From assembly GCA_947496235.1 (NCBI GenBank), contig CANMCE010000006.1, forward strand, positions 1 to 64,000: a stretch of DNA of 64,000 nt, given 5' to 3'. Below are positions 48,373 through 57,189 of the stretch, piece after piece. Origin of the DNA: an uncultured Glaciecola sp. GTDB lineage: Bacteria > Pseudomonadota > Gammaproteobacteria > Enterobacterales > Alteromonadaceae. Every line of letters begins with the position of its first letter. Position 1 is the stretch's first letter. The translations under genes and the position numbers were made by a program. The notes under the pieces are model-generated. The model saw only the letters and a list, made by a program, of their open reading frames with translations. It was not told the DNA's origin and did not search any database.

Positions 48373-50043
48373 TCAAATATGCATAGCGAAAGCTTCATCT
48401 GCTTGAATTCGCTTGTTTGCAGCTACTAATGCTTGCGTTCTGTCGTTAATAAAATCAGTGTCTGATATTAAGTTTTCATATCCCATGCGCATTAACTTAC
48501 GTTGAGACTCTTTATTGTTCACTATCATAATAATGTGTTTGTCTACCTGTTGCGCATCTTTGACCAAATTTTCAATGGTTAATGCAATGGTATCGTCCAA
48601 GTAAGAAACATCAGACAAATCGATAATCACTACCTCATGTTCGCCTAACGCCCCTAACTCTCTTGATATGGCTTTAGATACGCCAAAAATCATAGTTCCA
48701 CTCAGATAGAAATAAAGAATTCGACCTTTCGCTTGGTTTAATAATGCACGCTGTCTTAGATTAAGCGGTAAGCGTCCATCGGTATCACTGATAGCGCGAA
48801 TATTTTTAGCTTGTGAAACACTGAGTTTTTCAATGGTGATGATATTTGCGATAAACACGCCAATACCAACAGCGATGACTAAGTCGACGAATACCGTTAG
48901 TAATAATACAGCATACATAATGATACTGGTTTGTTTGGATACTTTGTGCGCTCTTTTAATAAAGCTCCAATCTAAGATATCAATACCTACCTTGATTGCA
49001 ATTCCAGCAAGCACAGCGATAGGTATTTCAGAAATTAAGTTGGAAGCGCCGAAAACAGCTACCACCAAGATGACGACCCGAGTTAACCCTGATAAAGCAG
49101 TTTTAGCGCCAGTTTGAATATTGACCACTGTCCCCATAGTTGCACCTGCGCCTGGCAAGCCACCTAAAAGTCCTGAAAATAAGTTACCAACGCCTTGTCC
49201 AATAAGTTCTTTATCGGATTTATGTTCGGTGCGGGTAAGGTTATCAGCAATAACTGAGGTTAACATTGAGTCAATACACCCAAGCATACCTAGCACTATA
49301 CCGTCGAGGATCATGGTTTGTAATTGTGATGGTTCAAATGTTGGTATTACCAGACTTGGTAGGCTGACATTAATTTCACCAATGCGATTTATCTCGGTAT
49401 TACCGAAGAAGTAGTAAGCAACTACGGATATTACTACCAATGCAATCAATTGAGGTGGAATGAAGTGTTTAATTTTTCTTGGGGTAAAAAATATCAAGCC
49501 TAAAGTGGCCAACGCCATGGCGGTTTCAACAAAATTTATTTGGCTTAGGGTGTCAGGGAGTGCCAAAAACGCACCGGTAACGCCGCCCTTGGGAGACTCC
49601 GCTCCAATTGCAGGAGCAAACTGCATAATTATTAATATACAGCCTATACCCGACATAAAGCCAGAAACTACACTGTAAGGCATTAAGGTTATGTATTTGC
49701 CTAGTTTTAATACACCAAAAATAATCTGAGTAATACCGGCAATCATGACTACGGTAAATGCCATGGCCAAACCCTGTTCGGGGTACTGAGATATCATAGC
49801 TGTGACAACTGATGCCATGATAACTGTCATGGGGCCTGTGGGTTCTGAAATAAGCGTTGACGTACCCCCAAACAGTGCCGCAAAAAATCCAATGATAATT
49901 GCACCATAAAGACCAGCTTCAGCGCCTGCGCCTGAGGCGACTCCAAATGCTAAGGCTAAGGGTAAAGACACTATAGCGGCGGTAAGACCGCCCATAATGT
50001 CACCTTTAAGGTTTTTAGTATTAATCAGATTAAAGATTTGCAC
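48373..50043 (-). CDS. SulP-family transporter, BicA-like (probable Na+/bicarbonate)
   Basis: Inner-membrane anion transporter of 556 residues: 12 or more hydrophobic segments followed by a cytoplasmic STAS domain (about 435-545). Its sequence follows cyanobacterial BicA very closely in the core (GGLTAAIVSLPLALAFGVAS, LISEPTGPMTVIMAS, SGFMSGIG, SVIADNLTRTEHKS, GGLPGAGATMGTVVNIQ) and differs from the DauA type. BicA takes up bicarbonate with Na+. The frame starts at GTG 50043. The next gene upstream is nhaA, same strand, 77 bp away, with a 15-bp hairpin between. Confidence 0.85.
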   Translation of the reverse strand: MQIFNLINTKNLKGDIMGGLTAAIVSLPLALAFGVASGAGAEAGLYGAIIIGFFAALFGGTSTLISEPTGPMTVIMASVVTAMISQYPEQGLAMAFTVVMIAGITQIIFGVLKLGKYITLMPYSVVSGFMSGIGCILIIMQFAPAIGAESPKGGVTGAFLALPDTLSQINFVETAMALATLGLIFFTPRKIKHFIPPQLIALVVISVVAYYFFGNTEINRIGEINVSLPSLVIPTFEPSQLQTMILDGIVLGMLGCIDSMLTSVIADNLTRTEHKSDKELIGQGVGNLFSGLLGGLPGAGATMGTVVNIQTGAKTALSGLTRVVILVVAVFGASNLISEIPIAVLAGIAIKVGIDILDWSFIKRAHKVSKQTSIIMYAVLLLTVFVDLVIAVGIGVFIANIITIEKLSVSQAKNIRAISDTDGRLPLNLRQRALLNQAKGRILYFYLSGTMIFGVSKAISRELGALGEHEVVIIDLSDVSYLDDTIALTIENLVKDAQQVDKHIIMIVNNKESQRKLMRMGYENLISDTDFINDRTQALVAANKRIQADEAFAMHI

Positions 50044-50076
50044 TGCTGAACTCTTCTATCGTTATGTTTTTCATTG

Positions 50077-50110
50077 ACCTTGCTCTTTCTTAACAAAGAA
50101 AGAGCAAGGT
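50077..50110 (-). other. 15-bp perfect hairpin between nhaA and the BicA-like gene
   Basis: Inverted repeat ACCTTGCTCTTTCTT/AAGAAAGAGCAAGGT with a 4-nt loop. It is 10 bp after the nhaA stop and 33 bp before the transporter start. No T-tract follows on either strand, so a simple rho-independent terminator is unlikely. It could set the ratio of the two products, protect an mRNA end or be a processing site. Confidence 0.7.
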
Positions 50111-50120
50111 ATTCATGCAT

Positions 50121-51317
50121 TTAAACTGTTTCAGGCGGTACTGGAGTATGTTTTTTTGCGGATTTTGAAATCACAATACCACCGAGTATCGCTGAAATAA
50201 TTGAACCCGCTAACACACCTACTTTTACACTGTTCAAATAGTCAGGACTGGCGGTTTCAAATGCCAGAGAGCCTATAAATAAACTCATTGTAAACCCTAT
50301 GCCGCATAGAATCGAAGCGCCATAGAGTTGTTGAAAAGTAACGCCTGCTGGCAATTTGGCAAAGCCTGATTTAACCGCTAGGTAACAAGCGCCGAAGATA
50401 CCTACTTGTTTTCCAACAAATAAACCTAACATCACGCCGATCACAATAGGATTAAATACTTGGTCAGCAGTAGTGCCCACTAATGTCACTCCTGCATTTG
50501 CAAAGGCAAAAATAGGTAAAATGGCGAATGATACCCATGGATGTAGCTTGTGCTCAAGATGATGTAGCATTATTTGTCCACTGCGGTTTTTACCATTGTG
50601 AGGAATGAATAGTGCCATTGCAAAGCCCGCTAAGGTTGCGTGAACGCCTGATTTTAGTACTGCGGCCCAGATTATCACTCCCACGATAATGTACATTCCT
50701 TGAGATTTGACTTTTAGTCGATTAAATATGAAGAGTATGCACAAACCCACAACCGCAATTATCAACGACAGAGTACTGAGCTCTGCTGAATAGAAGAGGG
50801 CGATGATAATAATGGCGCCAATATCGTCAAATATTGCCACTGACAGTAAAAATAGTTTTAAAGTGACAGGAAGCACTCGTCCAAAAAGACTGTAGACTCC
50901 CAAGGCAAAAGCGATATCGGTCGCAGCGGGAATGGCCCATCCGTTAATGCCAATAGGTTCATCTATATTAAAGGCAACATAGATGAGTGCTGGCATTATA
51001 ATACCTGCAATGGCGCCTATTGCTGGCATTACAATTTGTTCTCTTGATTGTAAGTGCCCCTCGAGGATCTCTCGTTTGACTTCTAAACCAACCATAAAGA
51101 AGAAAATCGCCATTAATCCATCATTTACCCAAAGAATAAGCGGCTTATCTATTTCTAAGGGACCTACCATGACAACGATATGAGTTTCATTGAACAAACC
51201 ATTATAGAAACTATTCAAAGGGGTGTTTGCCATGAGCATGGCAAGTGCAGCAGCGAACACTAAAATAATTCCGCCAGCAGCATCGTGGTGAATAAGTTTC
51301 TTAAAATTGTCTATCAT
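50121..51317 (-). CDS. nhaA: Na+/H+ antiporter NhaA
   Basis: Electrogenic antiporter expelling Na+ in exchange for H+. 398 residues, 12 predicted membrane segments. The paired transport aspartates lie in LLSVAIFDDIGAIIIIALFYS, an Asn/Pro unwound region follows, and the His/Glu-rich pH-sensor face is in VGLEVKREILEGHL. It is upstream of the BicA-like gene on the same strand. Confidence 0.95.
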   Translation of the reverse strand: MIDNFKKLIHHDAAGGIILVFAAALAMLMANTPLNSFYNGLFNETHIVVMVGPLEIDKPLILWVNDGLMAIFFFMVGLEVKREILEGHLQSREQIVMPAIGAIAGIIMPALIYVAFNIDEPIGINGWAIPAATDIAFALGVYSLFGRVLPVTLKLFLLSVAIFDDIGAIIIIALFYSAELSTLSLIIAVVGLCILFIFNRLKVKSQGMYIIVGVIIWAAVLKSGVHATLAGFAMALFIPHNGKNRSGQIMLHHLEHKLHPWVSFAILPIFAFANAGVTLVGTTADQVFNPIVIGVMLGLFVGKQVGIFGACYLAVKSGFAKLPAGVTFQQLYGASILCGIGFTMSLFIGSLAFETASPDYLNSVKVGVLAGSIISAILGGIVISKSAKKHTPVPPETV

Positions 51318-51422
51318 ATAAACTCCATATTTTCCTAATCCAAGGGCAAAGCCAAGTACAACTTTAGAGGGTGGATATTCAATAATTTAACTACGAATAA
51401 TACGCGAATCACTTTGAATAGT

Positions 51423-52958
51423 TCAATTCTCAGTGTCTTGCGTCGACGGCCTTTTTGATCGGCCATATTGCAATGCAAATGCGGCCGCGCTCAATAGCCC
51501 GAAAAATAACATGCTCGGCCAATTTCCGTAATTGCGATAAAAGGTTAAACCCTCTACCAAGGGGACTTGCACAGTCAGTGTATCAGCTTCAAATTGCGCT
51601 AGTTTACCTAATAATTTTCCATTTGCATCGTACGCACCGGTCACACCAGTGTTCGTTGCTCTCACTAATGGTAAGCCGAATTCAAGAGCGCGTATTCTTG
51701 CAATTTGAAGATGTTGATGAGGCCCATGTGAGTCACCAAACCAAGCATCGTTGCTGACTGTCAGTATCAAATTAGATGTGGCCGTAATATTCGCTCTGAT
51801 TTGATTAGGAAAAGCGATTTCATAACATAATGCTGGCACAATTTCTAAGCCATTAGCTAGCAAATTAGGTTGCACATAGTCACCTCGGTTAAACGATGAC
51901 ATTGGTAAATTAAACATAGGTGCTAGGGGACGCAAAATATCTTCAAAAGGGACGAATTCGCCAATGGGCAGTAAGTGATGCTTGGCGTATCTATTTTGAT
52001 GTTGATAGTAATATGGCATTGAATTCTTGCCTTGTATATCGATACCTAGCGCTATTAAAAAATTGTATGACTCTTTGCTCTTATAATTGTAATCCACGGC
52101 ACCTGTAATGATTGCGGTATTATGCTCTTCAGCCATTGCGTCAAGTTCGCCAAGCGTGGTGTGTCCCAACGGAAGCGATTCCAATACGGGAATAGCAGCT
52201 TCAGGCCAAACAATCAGATCGCTGTCCCAATTATCGGACGTAAGTTTTTTATATTTTTCAATGGTGGGCTTGTCGTGCTCAGGTTGCCATTTAATGCTTT
52301 GTTCAATATTACCTTGTACCAAGGTGATAGTTTTAGATTGCCCAGTGTCTTTTATCCAGGTTAATTGGTTTGAGAAAAATATGGCTAAGGCGATAGCAGA
52401 CAAGGTGGCCAAAAATTGCTTTATCTGCTTCTCACTGATTAACAAAGCGATTGAACTTACTAACCAAATGATGATCGCACTAACGCCAATTTCGCCGATA
52501 ATTGGGAATAGCCCTTGAAGCGGGGAGTCTATTTGACTGTAAGCGATGGACAACCATGGAAATCCGGTGAGAAAGTGGGCTCGGCAGAACTCCATGATTA
52601 ACCAAGCAAAAGGTAGAATCAAAGGCCATAAACGAATCTGTATGTACTTGTTGCAAGCCCAAACCAACAGCGCTGGAAAAAGTGCTAAATAGCCACAAAG
52701 GATTGCCATCATTAGGATAGAGATAACCAGAGGCAATCCGCCGAAAGTCGCTATACTGACATGAACCCAAGAAATACCTGCTCCGAAGTAGCCAAAACCA
52801 AACCACCAAGAGGTCCAAAACGGTGTTTTCGAGCATTTAATGCTGATCACTAGCCAAGCGACAAGCACTGGATAGAGAAGAAACCAAAAGTTAAAGGGCG
52901 CAAAAGCAAAGGTGAGAATTGCGCCTAGAAGAAACACAAGTCCATTGGTCATGAACAT
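51423..52958 (-). CDS. lnt: Apolipoprotein N-acyltransferase
   Basis: Adds the third acyl chain to lipoproteins at the inner membrane. About eight membrane helices surround a periplasmic nitrilase domain whose triad is visible: Glu in LIVWPEAAIP (E253), Lys in YAKHHLLPIGEFVPFE and Cys in PALCYEIAFP. 511 residues. It is 7 bp after corC, the E. coli ybeZ-ybeY-ybeX-lnt order. The window also holds predicted lipoprotein clients (MltD, the first amidohydrolase and the small lipoprotein at 63135). Confidence 0.95.
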   Translation of the reverse strand: MFMTNGLVFLLGAILTFAFAPFNFWFLLYPVLVAWLVISIKCSKTPFWTSWWFGFGYFGAGISWVHVSIATFGGLPLVISILMMAILCGYLALFPALLVWACNKYIQIRLWPLILPFAWLIMEFCRAHFLTGFPWLSIAYSQIDSPLQGLFPIIGEIGVSAIIIWLVSSIALLISEKQIKQFLATLSAIALAIFFSNQLTWIKDTGQSKTITLVQGNIEQSIKWQPEHDKPTIEKYKKLTSDNWDSDLIVWPEAAIPVLESLPLGHTTLGELDAMAEEHNTAIITGAVDYNYKSKESYNFLIALGIDIQGKNSMPYYYQHQNRYAKHHLLPIGEFVPFEDILRPLAPMFNLPMSSFNRGDYVQPNLLANGLEIVPALCYEIAFPNQIRANITATSNLILTVSNDAWFGDSHGPHQHLQIARIRALEFGLPLVRATNTGVTGAYDANGKLLGKLAQFEADTLTVQVPLVEGLTFYRNYGNWPSMLFFGLLSAAAFALQYGRSKRPSTQDTEN

Positions 52959-52965
52959 CTTCAGG

Positions 52966-53826
52966 TTAATTCTCCAATTCAGGTAGATATACTTTTAATT
53001 GCAAAATGCGACGTTGATCAGAAGTAGTCACTTCAAACTCAATATTTTCTACCTTAACTTTTTCACCCGTTTTCGGCATATGGCCAAACGCGCGCAATAC
53101 TACACCGCCGATAGTATCAGATTCTTCTTGATTAAAGTTGGTTTCAAAAAATTCGTTGAAACTATCTACTGGGGTGAGGGCTTTTACTGAATAAGTGTAT
53201 TTATTCAACGGGCGAATGTTGTCGTTTTCGTCTTCTTCGTCATCAAACTCATCTTCGATCTCACCCACAATGAGCTCTAAGATATCTTCAATGGTAACAA
53301 GACCTGACACTCCGCCGTATTCGTCCACCACAATGGCCATGTGATAACGTTTCTGTCGAAATTCTTTCAACAGAACATCGACGCGTTTACTCTCGGGTAC
53401 AATTATGGCTTCTCTTAACAGAGATTTTAGCGATATCTCAGCGTCTTTATTAAATGCGAAATAAAGTAAGTCTTTGGCTAGTAATATGCCTTCGATGTGA
53501 TCTTTATCTTCATTTATCACTGGAAAACGACTGTGTGCTGATTCAAGCATTATAGGAACAAAATCTTCTAAACTCTGTTCCACGTCTATGGTAATCATTT
53601 GAGCACGTGGGATCATAATGTCGCGGACTTTCATTTCGCTGACAATCATCACCCCTTCAATCATTTCTTTGGTCTGGGGATCGATAAGCTCTCTTTGTTC
53701 TGCATCTGAAATTACTTCAGAAAGCTCTTCTTTGTTTTGCGGTTCTCCTTTAAAGCTATTGAACAGGCGTTCAAACCAGCTTTTATTTGAAGAACCGTTA
53801 CTAGAGTGGGGATTGTCTTCGCTCAT
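52966..53826 (-). CDS. corC: CorC/YbeX, CBS-domain magnesium/cobalt efflux-associated protein
   Basis: Cytoplasmic protein of 286 residues. Two CBS domains (about 70-195: VRDIMIPRAQMITID and IIVPESKRVDVLLKEFRQKR, with VVDEYGGVSGLVTIEDILE) bind nucleotides, and a C-terminal CorC_HlyC (transporter-associated) domain follows. It has no membrane helices of its own. In E. coli it is linked to Mg2+/Co2+ efflux and, with YbeY, to ribosome metabolism. Same-strand unit with ybeY and ybeZ. Confidence 0.92.
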   Translation of the reverse strand: MSEDNPHSSNGSSNKSWFERLFNSFKGEPQNKEELSEVISDAEQRELIDPQTKEMIEGVMIVSEMKVRDIMIPRAQMITIDVEQSLEDFVPIMLESAHSRFPVINEDKDHIEGILLAKDLLYFAFNKDAEISLKSLLREAIIVPESKRVDVLLKEFRQKRYHMAIVVDEYGGVSGLVTIEDILELIVGEIEDEFDDEEDENDNIRPLNKYTYSVKALTPVDSFNEFFETNFNQEESDTIGGVVLRAFGHMPKTGEKVKVENIEFEVTTSDQRRILQLKVYLPELEN

Positions 53827-53858
53827 TTTACTCGTGCTCTAAGGTTCAAGGTCTATAA

Positions 53859-54353
53859 TTACTGCAACAGGTATGGGTCGTCAATACCTAATTGGGCTAA
53901 AATTTTAACCTCTAGGGATTCCATTTCCTCAGCATCTTCATTCTCTATGTGGTCATAGCCCAATAAATGCAAGATACCGTGGACGCATAAATGCACAAAA
54001 TGATGCAATAGATTTTTGTTTTGTTGTTTCGACTCTTCCACGACCACATCAAGGCAAATCACCAGATCACCTATGTGTTCTGATTCTACAAAATCAGGCA
54101 AATCTGAAGGGAAAGACAAAACGTTGGTAGGATAATTCTTACCGCGATATTGGTCATTCAGCGATTGTGCCTCTTCTCGACCGGTTATTCGAATGACTGC
54201 ACTGACATCATCTTGTAACCCCAAAATTGTGGGGATACAAGAGAGAGTTTGCTGAAGCTGTTGGATATTGAGTTGAAGTAGGTTGCCGTCTTTCAACGAT
54301 ATTTCGTCAGCAACCTGTATTTCAAGGATTAATGATGAAGTGTTTATAATCAA
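53859..54353 (-). CDS. ybeY: Endoribonuclease YbeY / rRNA maturation factor
   Basis: Zinc-dependent RNase needed for 16S rRNA 3'-end maturation and ribosome quality control. The metal motif HGILHLLGYDH (three His) lies near residue 133. 164 residues. The reading frame begins with TTG, which overlaps the TGA stop of the upstream phoH-like gene (TTGA), an unusual but coupled start; I see no ATG or GTG in frame near the N terminus. Confidence 0.93.
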   Translation of the reverse strand: MIINTSSLILEIQVADEISLKDGNLLQLNIQQLQQTLSCIPTILGLQDDVSAVIRITGREEAQSLNDQYRGKNYPTNVLSFPSDLPDFVESEHIGDLVICLDVVVEESKQQNKNLLHHFVHLCVHGILHLLGYDHIENEDAEEMESLEVKILAQLGIDDPYLLQ

Positions 54354-55372
54354 TCTCGCTTGGCGCTATTTTTTTCAGACGCTTTTTTTTCTGATTGCAG
54401 GGCTTCATAATCTTCATAAGCTTGCACAATACGGGCAACTACAGGATGTCTCACGACATCAGCGGCAGAGAAAAAGTTAAACGAAATATCTTTTACTTCG
54501 CCCAACACTTCAATGGCATGACGAAGGCCAGATCTAGCGCCTCGTGGTAAATCTACCTGAGTGATATCACCAGTAATAACAGCCTTAGAGTTAAAACCGA
54601 TACGCGTTAAGAACATTTTCATTTGCTCAACGGTAGTATTTTGAGATTCATCTAAAATGATAAAAGCATCATTTAACGTACGACCACGCATATAAGCAAG
54701 AGGTGCGACTTCTATAACATTTCGCTCAATGAGTTTTTCAACTTTTTCAAACCCTAACATTTCAAACAGGGCGTCATATAAAGGGCGTAGGTAAGGATCG
54801 ACTTTCTGTGATAAATCACCAGGTAAAAAGCCTAATTTCTCACCAGCTTCAACCGCAGGACGAGTCAGTAGAATCCGGCGAATTTCTTGCTTTTCTAATG
54901 CATCTACTGCGCATGCAACCGCCAAATATGTTTTACCTGTCCCAGCAGGTCCAACACCAAAGGTAATATCATGATTAAGCACATTAGCAACATAACGGCT
55001 TTGGTTTGGATTACGTGGTTTGATGACGCCACGTTTAGTTTTAATTTGCACTTCTTTGGCGTAATCACCAGCTTCAGCTCGCTCTAGACACTTAGCTTCT
55101 TGAATCGCCAAATGCACTTGGTTAGGTTCAAGTAATGGAATACTGCCCTTAACGGGTTGGGTTTCAATATACAACAACTTCAGCAATTCTACGGCACCGT
55201 TTGCTTGCAACGGATCACCTTGTATATTGAATTCGTTATGACGGTAACTAATTTCCACACCTAATCTTCGTTCAATTTGACGAATATTGTCATCAAAAGG
55301 ACCGCATAGACTAGACAACCTTTTATTATCAGAGGGTTCTAAAACTAGCTGATTTTTAACCAAATTACTCAA
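54350..55372 (-). CDS. ybeZ: PhoH-like ATPase (YbeZ)
   Basis: Cytoplasmic P-loop NTPase of the PhoH family, 340 residues, with an N-terminal KH-like RNA-binding region (about 15-80), Walker A GPAGTGKTYLAVA (about 138-150), Walker B AFIILDESQN and sensor VITGDITQVDLPRG. It partners YbeY in rRNA maturation. First of the ybeZ-ybeY-corC-lnt overlapping run, 42 bp after miaB. Confidence 0.94.
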   Translation of the reverse strand: MSNLVKNQLVLEPSDNKRLSSLCGPFDDNIRQIERRLGVEISYRHNEFNIQGDPLQANGAVELLKLLYIETQPVKGSIPLLEPNQVHLAIQEAKCLERAEAGDYAKEVQIKTKRGVIKPRNPNQSRYVANVLNHDITFGVGPAGTGKTYLAVACAVDALEKQEIRRILLTRPAVEAGEKLGFLPGDLSQKVDPYLRPLYDALFEMLGFEKVEKLIERNVIEVAPLAYMRGRTLNDAFIILDESQNTTVEQMKMFLTRIGFNSKAVITGDITQVDLPRGARSGLRHAIEVLGEVKDISFNFFSAADVVRHPVVARIVQAYEDYEALQSEKKASEKNSAKRD

Positions 55373-55414
55373 ATCTTTTCCTTCTATGTTTATGCAATAA
55401 AAGCCTCGCCAAAA

Positions 55415-56842
55415 TTAGGCAGGCATTACCTGTATAACACCTAGATCGTCGGCCACAGGTTTATTCGCTAATATACTTGCCGGAGAACGTGCTACACGCA
55501 GTCCCATATCTTTTTCTCTACGAACAACTTCGCCACGCAGGGAATTAGTAAATACATTGACAATTTCTACGTCAACAAATTCACCAATCATGTCTTCTGT
55601 TCCCTTGAAATTAACAACTCTGTTATTTTCAGTACGGCCAGTTAGTTCGTCTTGATCTTTTTTCGATGGACCTTCAACCAATATGCGTTGCACTGTGCCA
55701 AGCATATTTCGCGCGATTTGCTGCGCATTTTGATTAATGCGTTGCTGTAAAATATGTAAACGCTCTTTTTTCTCTTGCTCGCTAACATCATCTACTATGT
55801 CTGCCGCTGGCGTACCTGGACGAGCAGAATAGATAAAGCTAAAACTCAGGTCGTAACCAATTGCATTGATTAAATCCATAGTAGCGGCAAAATCCTCTTG
55901 GGTTTCCCCTGGAAAGCCAATGATAAAATCGGAAGACATGCAAAGGTTAGGTCGCACTTTTTTCAATTTTCGAATGGTGCTCTTATATTCAATTGCTGTA
56001 TGTCCACGTTTCATCATGTTTAACACGCGATCTGAACCACTTTGAACTGGCAAATGCAGATGATCTACCAATTCAGGTATATGTTTATAGGCTTCAATAA
56101 TATCGTCAGTAAACTCAACTGGATGCGAGGTGGTATAACGAATTCTGTCTATTCCGTCGATAGAGGCGACCAACTCTAGTAACTCTGCAAAGCGACAAAT
56201 ACTGCCATCGTGCTGTTCTCCACGATAGGCATTCACGTTTTGTCCTAATAAATTAACTTCACGAACACCCTGAGCGGCTAGTTGTGCAATTTCTAAAATC
56301 ACATCGTCTACCGGACGACTAACTTCCTCACCTCTGGTGTAAGGTACTACACAAAAACTACAGTATTTTGAACATCCTTCCATAATTGAAACAAAAGCAG
56401 TAGGTCCTTCTGCTTTTGGTTCGGGAAGACGGTCAAATTTTTCTATTTCTGGAAAACTGACATCCACAACAGATTTATCGCCTGCTTTTATTTGCTTGAT
56501 CATTTCAGGCAATCTATGCAGGGTTTGTGGGCCAAATACGATATCCACATAGGGTGCGCGTTTACGTATTTCTTCACCTTCTTGAGAAGCTACACAACCA
56601 CCAACACCAATAATAAGTTCTGGATTAGTCTTTTTTAAGTTTTTCCAACGACCAAGTTGGTGAAACACTTTCTCTTGGGCTTTTTCACGAATGGAGCAAG
56701 TATTTAGCAAAATAACATCAGCGTTTTCAGCTTCATCCGCGAGGGAATAGCCGTGCGTAGCATTAAGTAGATCGGACATTTTTTCCGAATCGTACTCGTT
56801 CATTTGACAACCCCAAGTTTTAATAAACAACTTTTTACTCAT
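55415..56842 (-). CDS. miaB: tRNA-2-methylthio-N6-isopentenyladenosine synthase
   Basis: Radical-SAM methylthiotransferase making ms2i6A37. The N-terminal MTTase domain has three Cys cluster ligands ([29 protein letters not shown]), the radical-SAM core has [17 protein letters not shown] (CxxxCxxC), and a C-terminal TRAM domain lies about 375-440. 475 residues. Its product is the substrate of the miaE gene product at 32564-33328. Confidence 0.97.
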   Translation of the reverse strand: MSKKLFIKTWGCQMNEYDSEKMSDLLNATHGYSLADEAENADVILLNTCSIREKAQEKVFHQLGRWKNLKKTNPELIIGVGGCVASQEGEEIRKRAPYVDIVFGPQTLHRLPEMIKQIKAGDKSVVDVSFPEIEKFDRLPEPKAEGPTAFVSIMEGCSKYCSFCVVPYTRGEEVSRPVDDVILEIAQLAAQGVREVNLLGQNVNAYRGEQHDGSICRFAELLELVASIDGIDRIRYTTSHPVEFTDDIIEAYKHIPELVDHLHLPVQSGSDRVLNMMKRGHTAIEYKSTIRKLKKVRPNLCMSSDFIIGFPGETQEDFAATMDLINAIGYDLSFSFIYSARPGTPAADIVDDVSEQEKKERLHILQQRINQNAQQIARNMLGTVQRILVEGPSKKDQDELTGRTENNRVVNFKGTEDMIGEFVDVEIVNVFTNSLRGEVVRREKDMGLRVARSPASILANKPVADDLGVIQVMPA

Positions 56843-57189
56843 GTTTTGTCGGTTTCCTTAGCTAGGCTGATGTCTGTTAATTTGATAATAATGCGAAAAA
56901 TAGCCGGATATTTTAACGCGAAATCGCTCTACAAGCCAACTTTTTGTAGGAATTCTGTTCTTTTCGAGCAATCAATATATGGAAAGATTTCAATACCTTT
57001 GCTCTTGTAATGATTTGAGGAGCGGATAAACACGCCCTAATTAAATTCAGTACTTTTTATGTGTTATTTCTAAAACTGCAATGGAATTTGAGTTTTATAG
57101 AGGGAGATCAAGTTATTAGGCGCATAAATCCTTAGGAAATTGTGGCATAATATTGCGGATTTATTATGGACGAAGAGATATAAGCAATA
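56843..57189. other. 347-bp intergenic region between divergent miaB and ubiF
   Basis: AT-rich, no convincing gene; the weak open frame at 56804-57010 mostly overlaps this spacer and has no support. It should hold the two divergent promoters. TGGCATAAT near 57142-57150 could be an extended -10 for ubiF, without a clear -35. In E. coli a tRNA operon lies between these two genes; here the equivalent tRNA cluster is on the far side of ubiF. Confidence 0.4.

Noticed and set aside
48833-49678. Several plus-strand ORFs opposite the BicA-like gene
   Set aside because: Antisense frames of membrane-protein codons; composition is unlike real proteins and there are no start signals.
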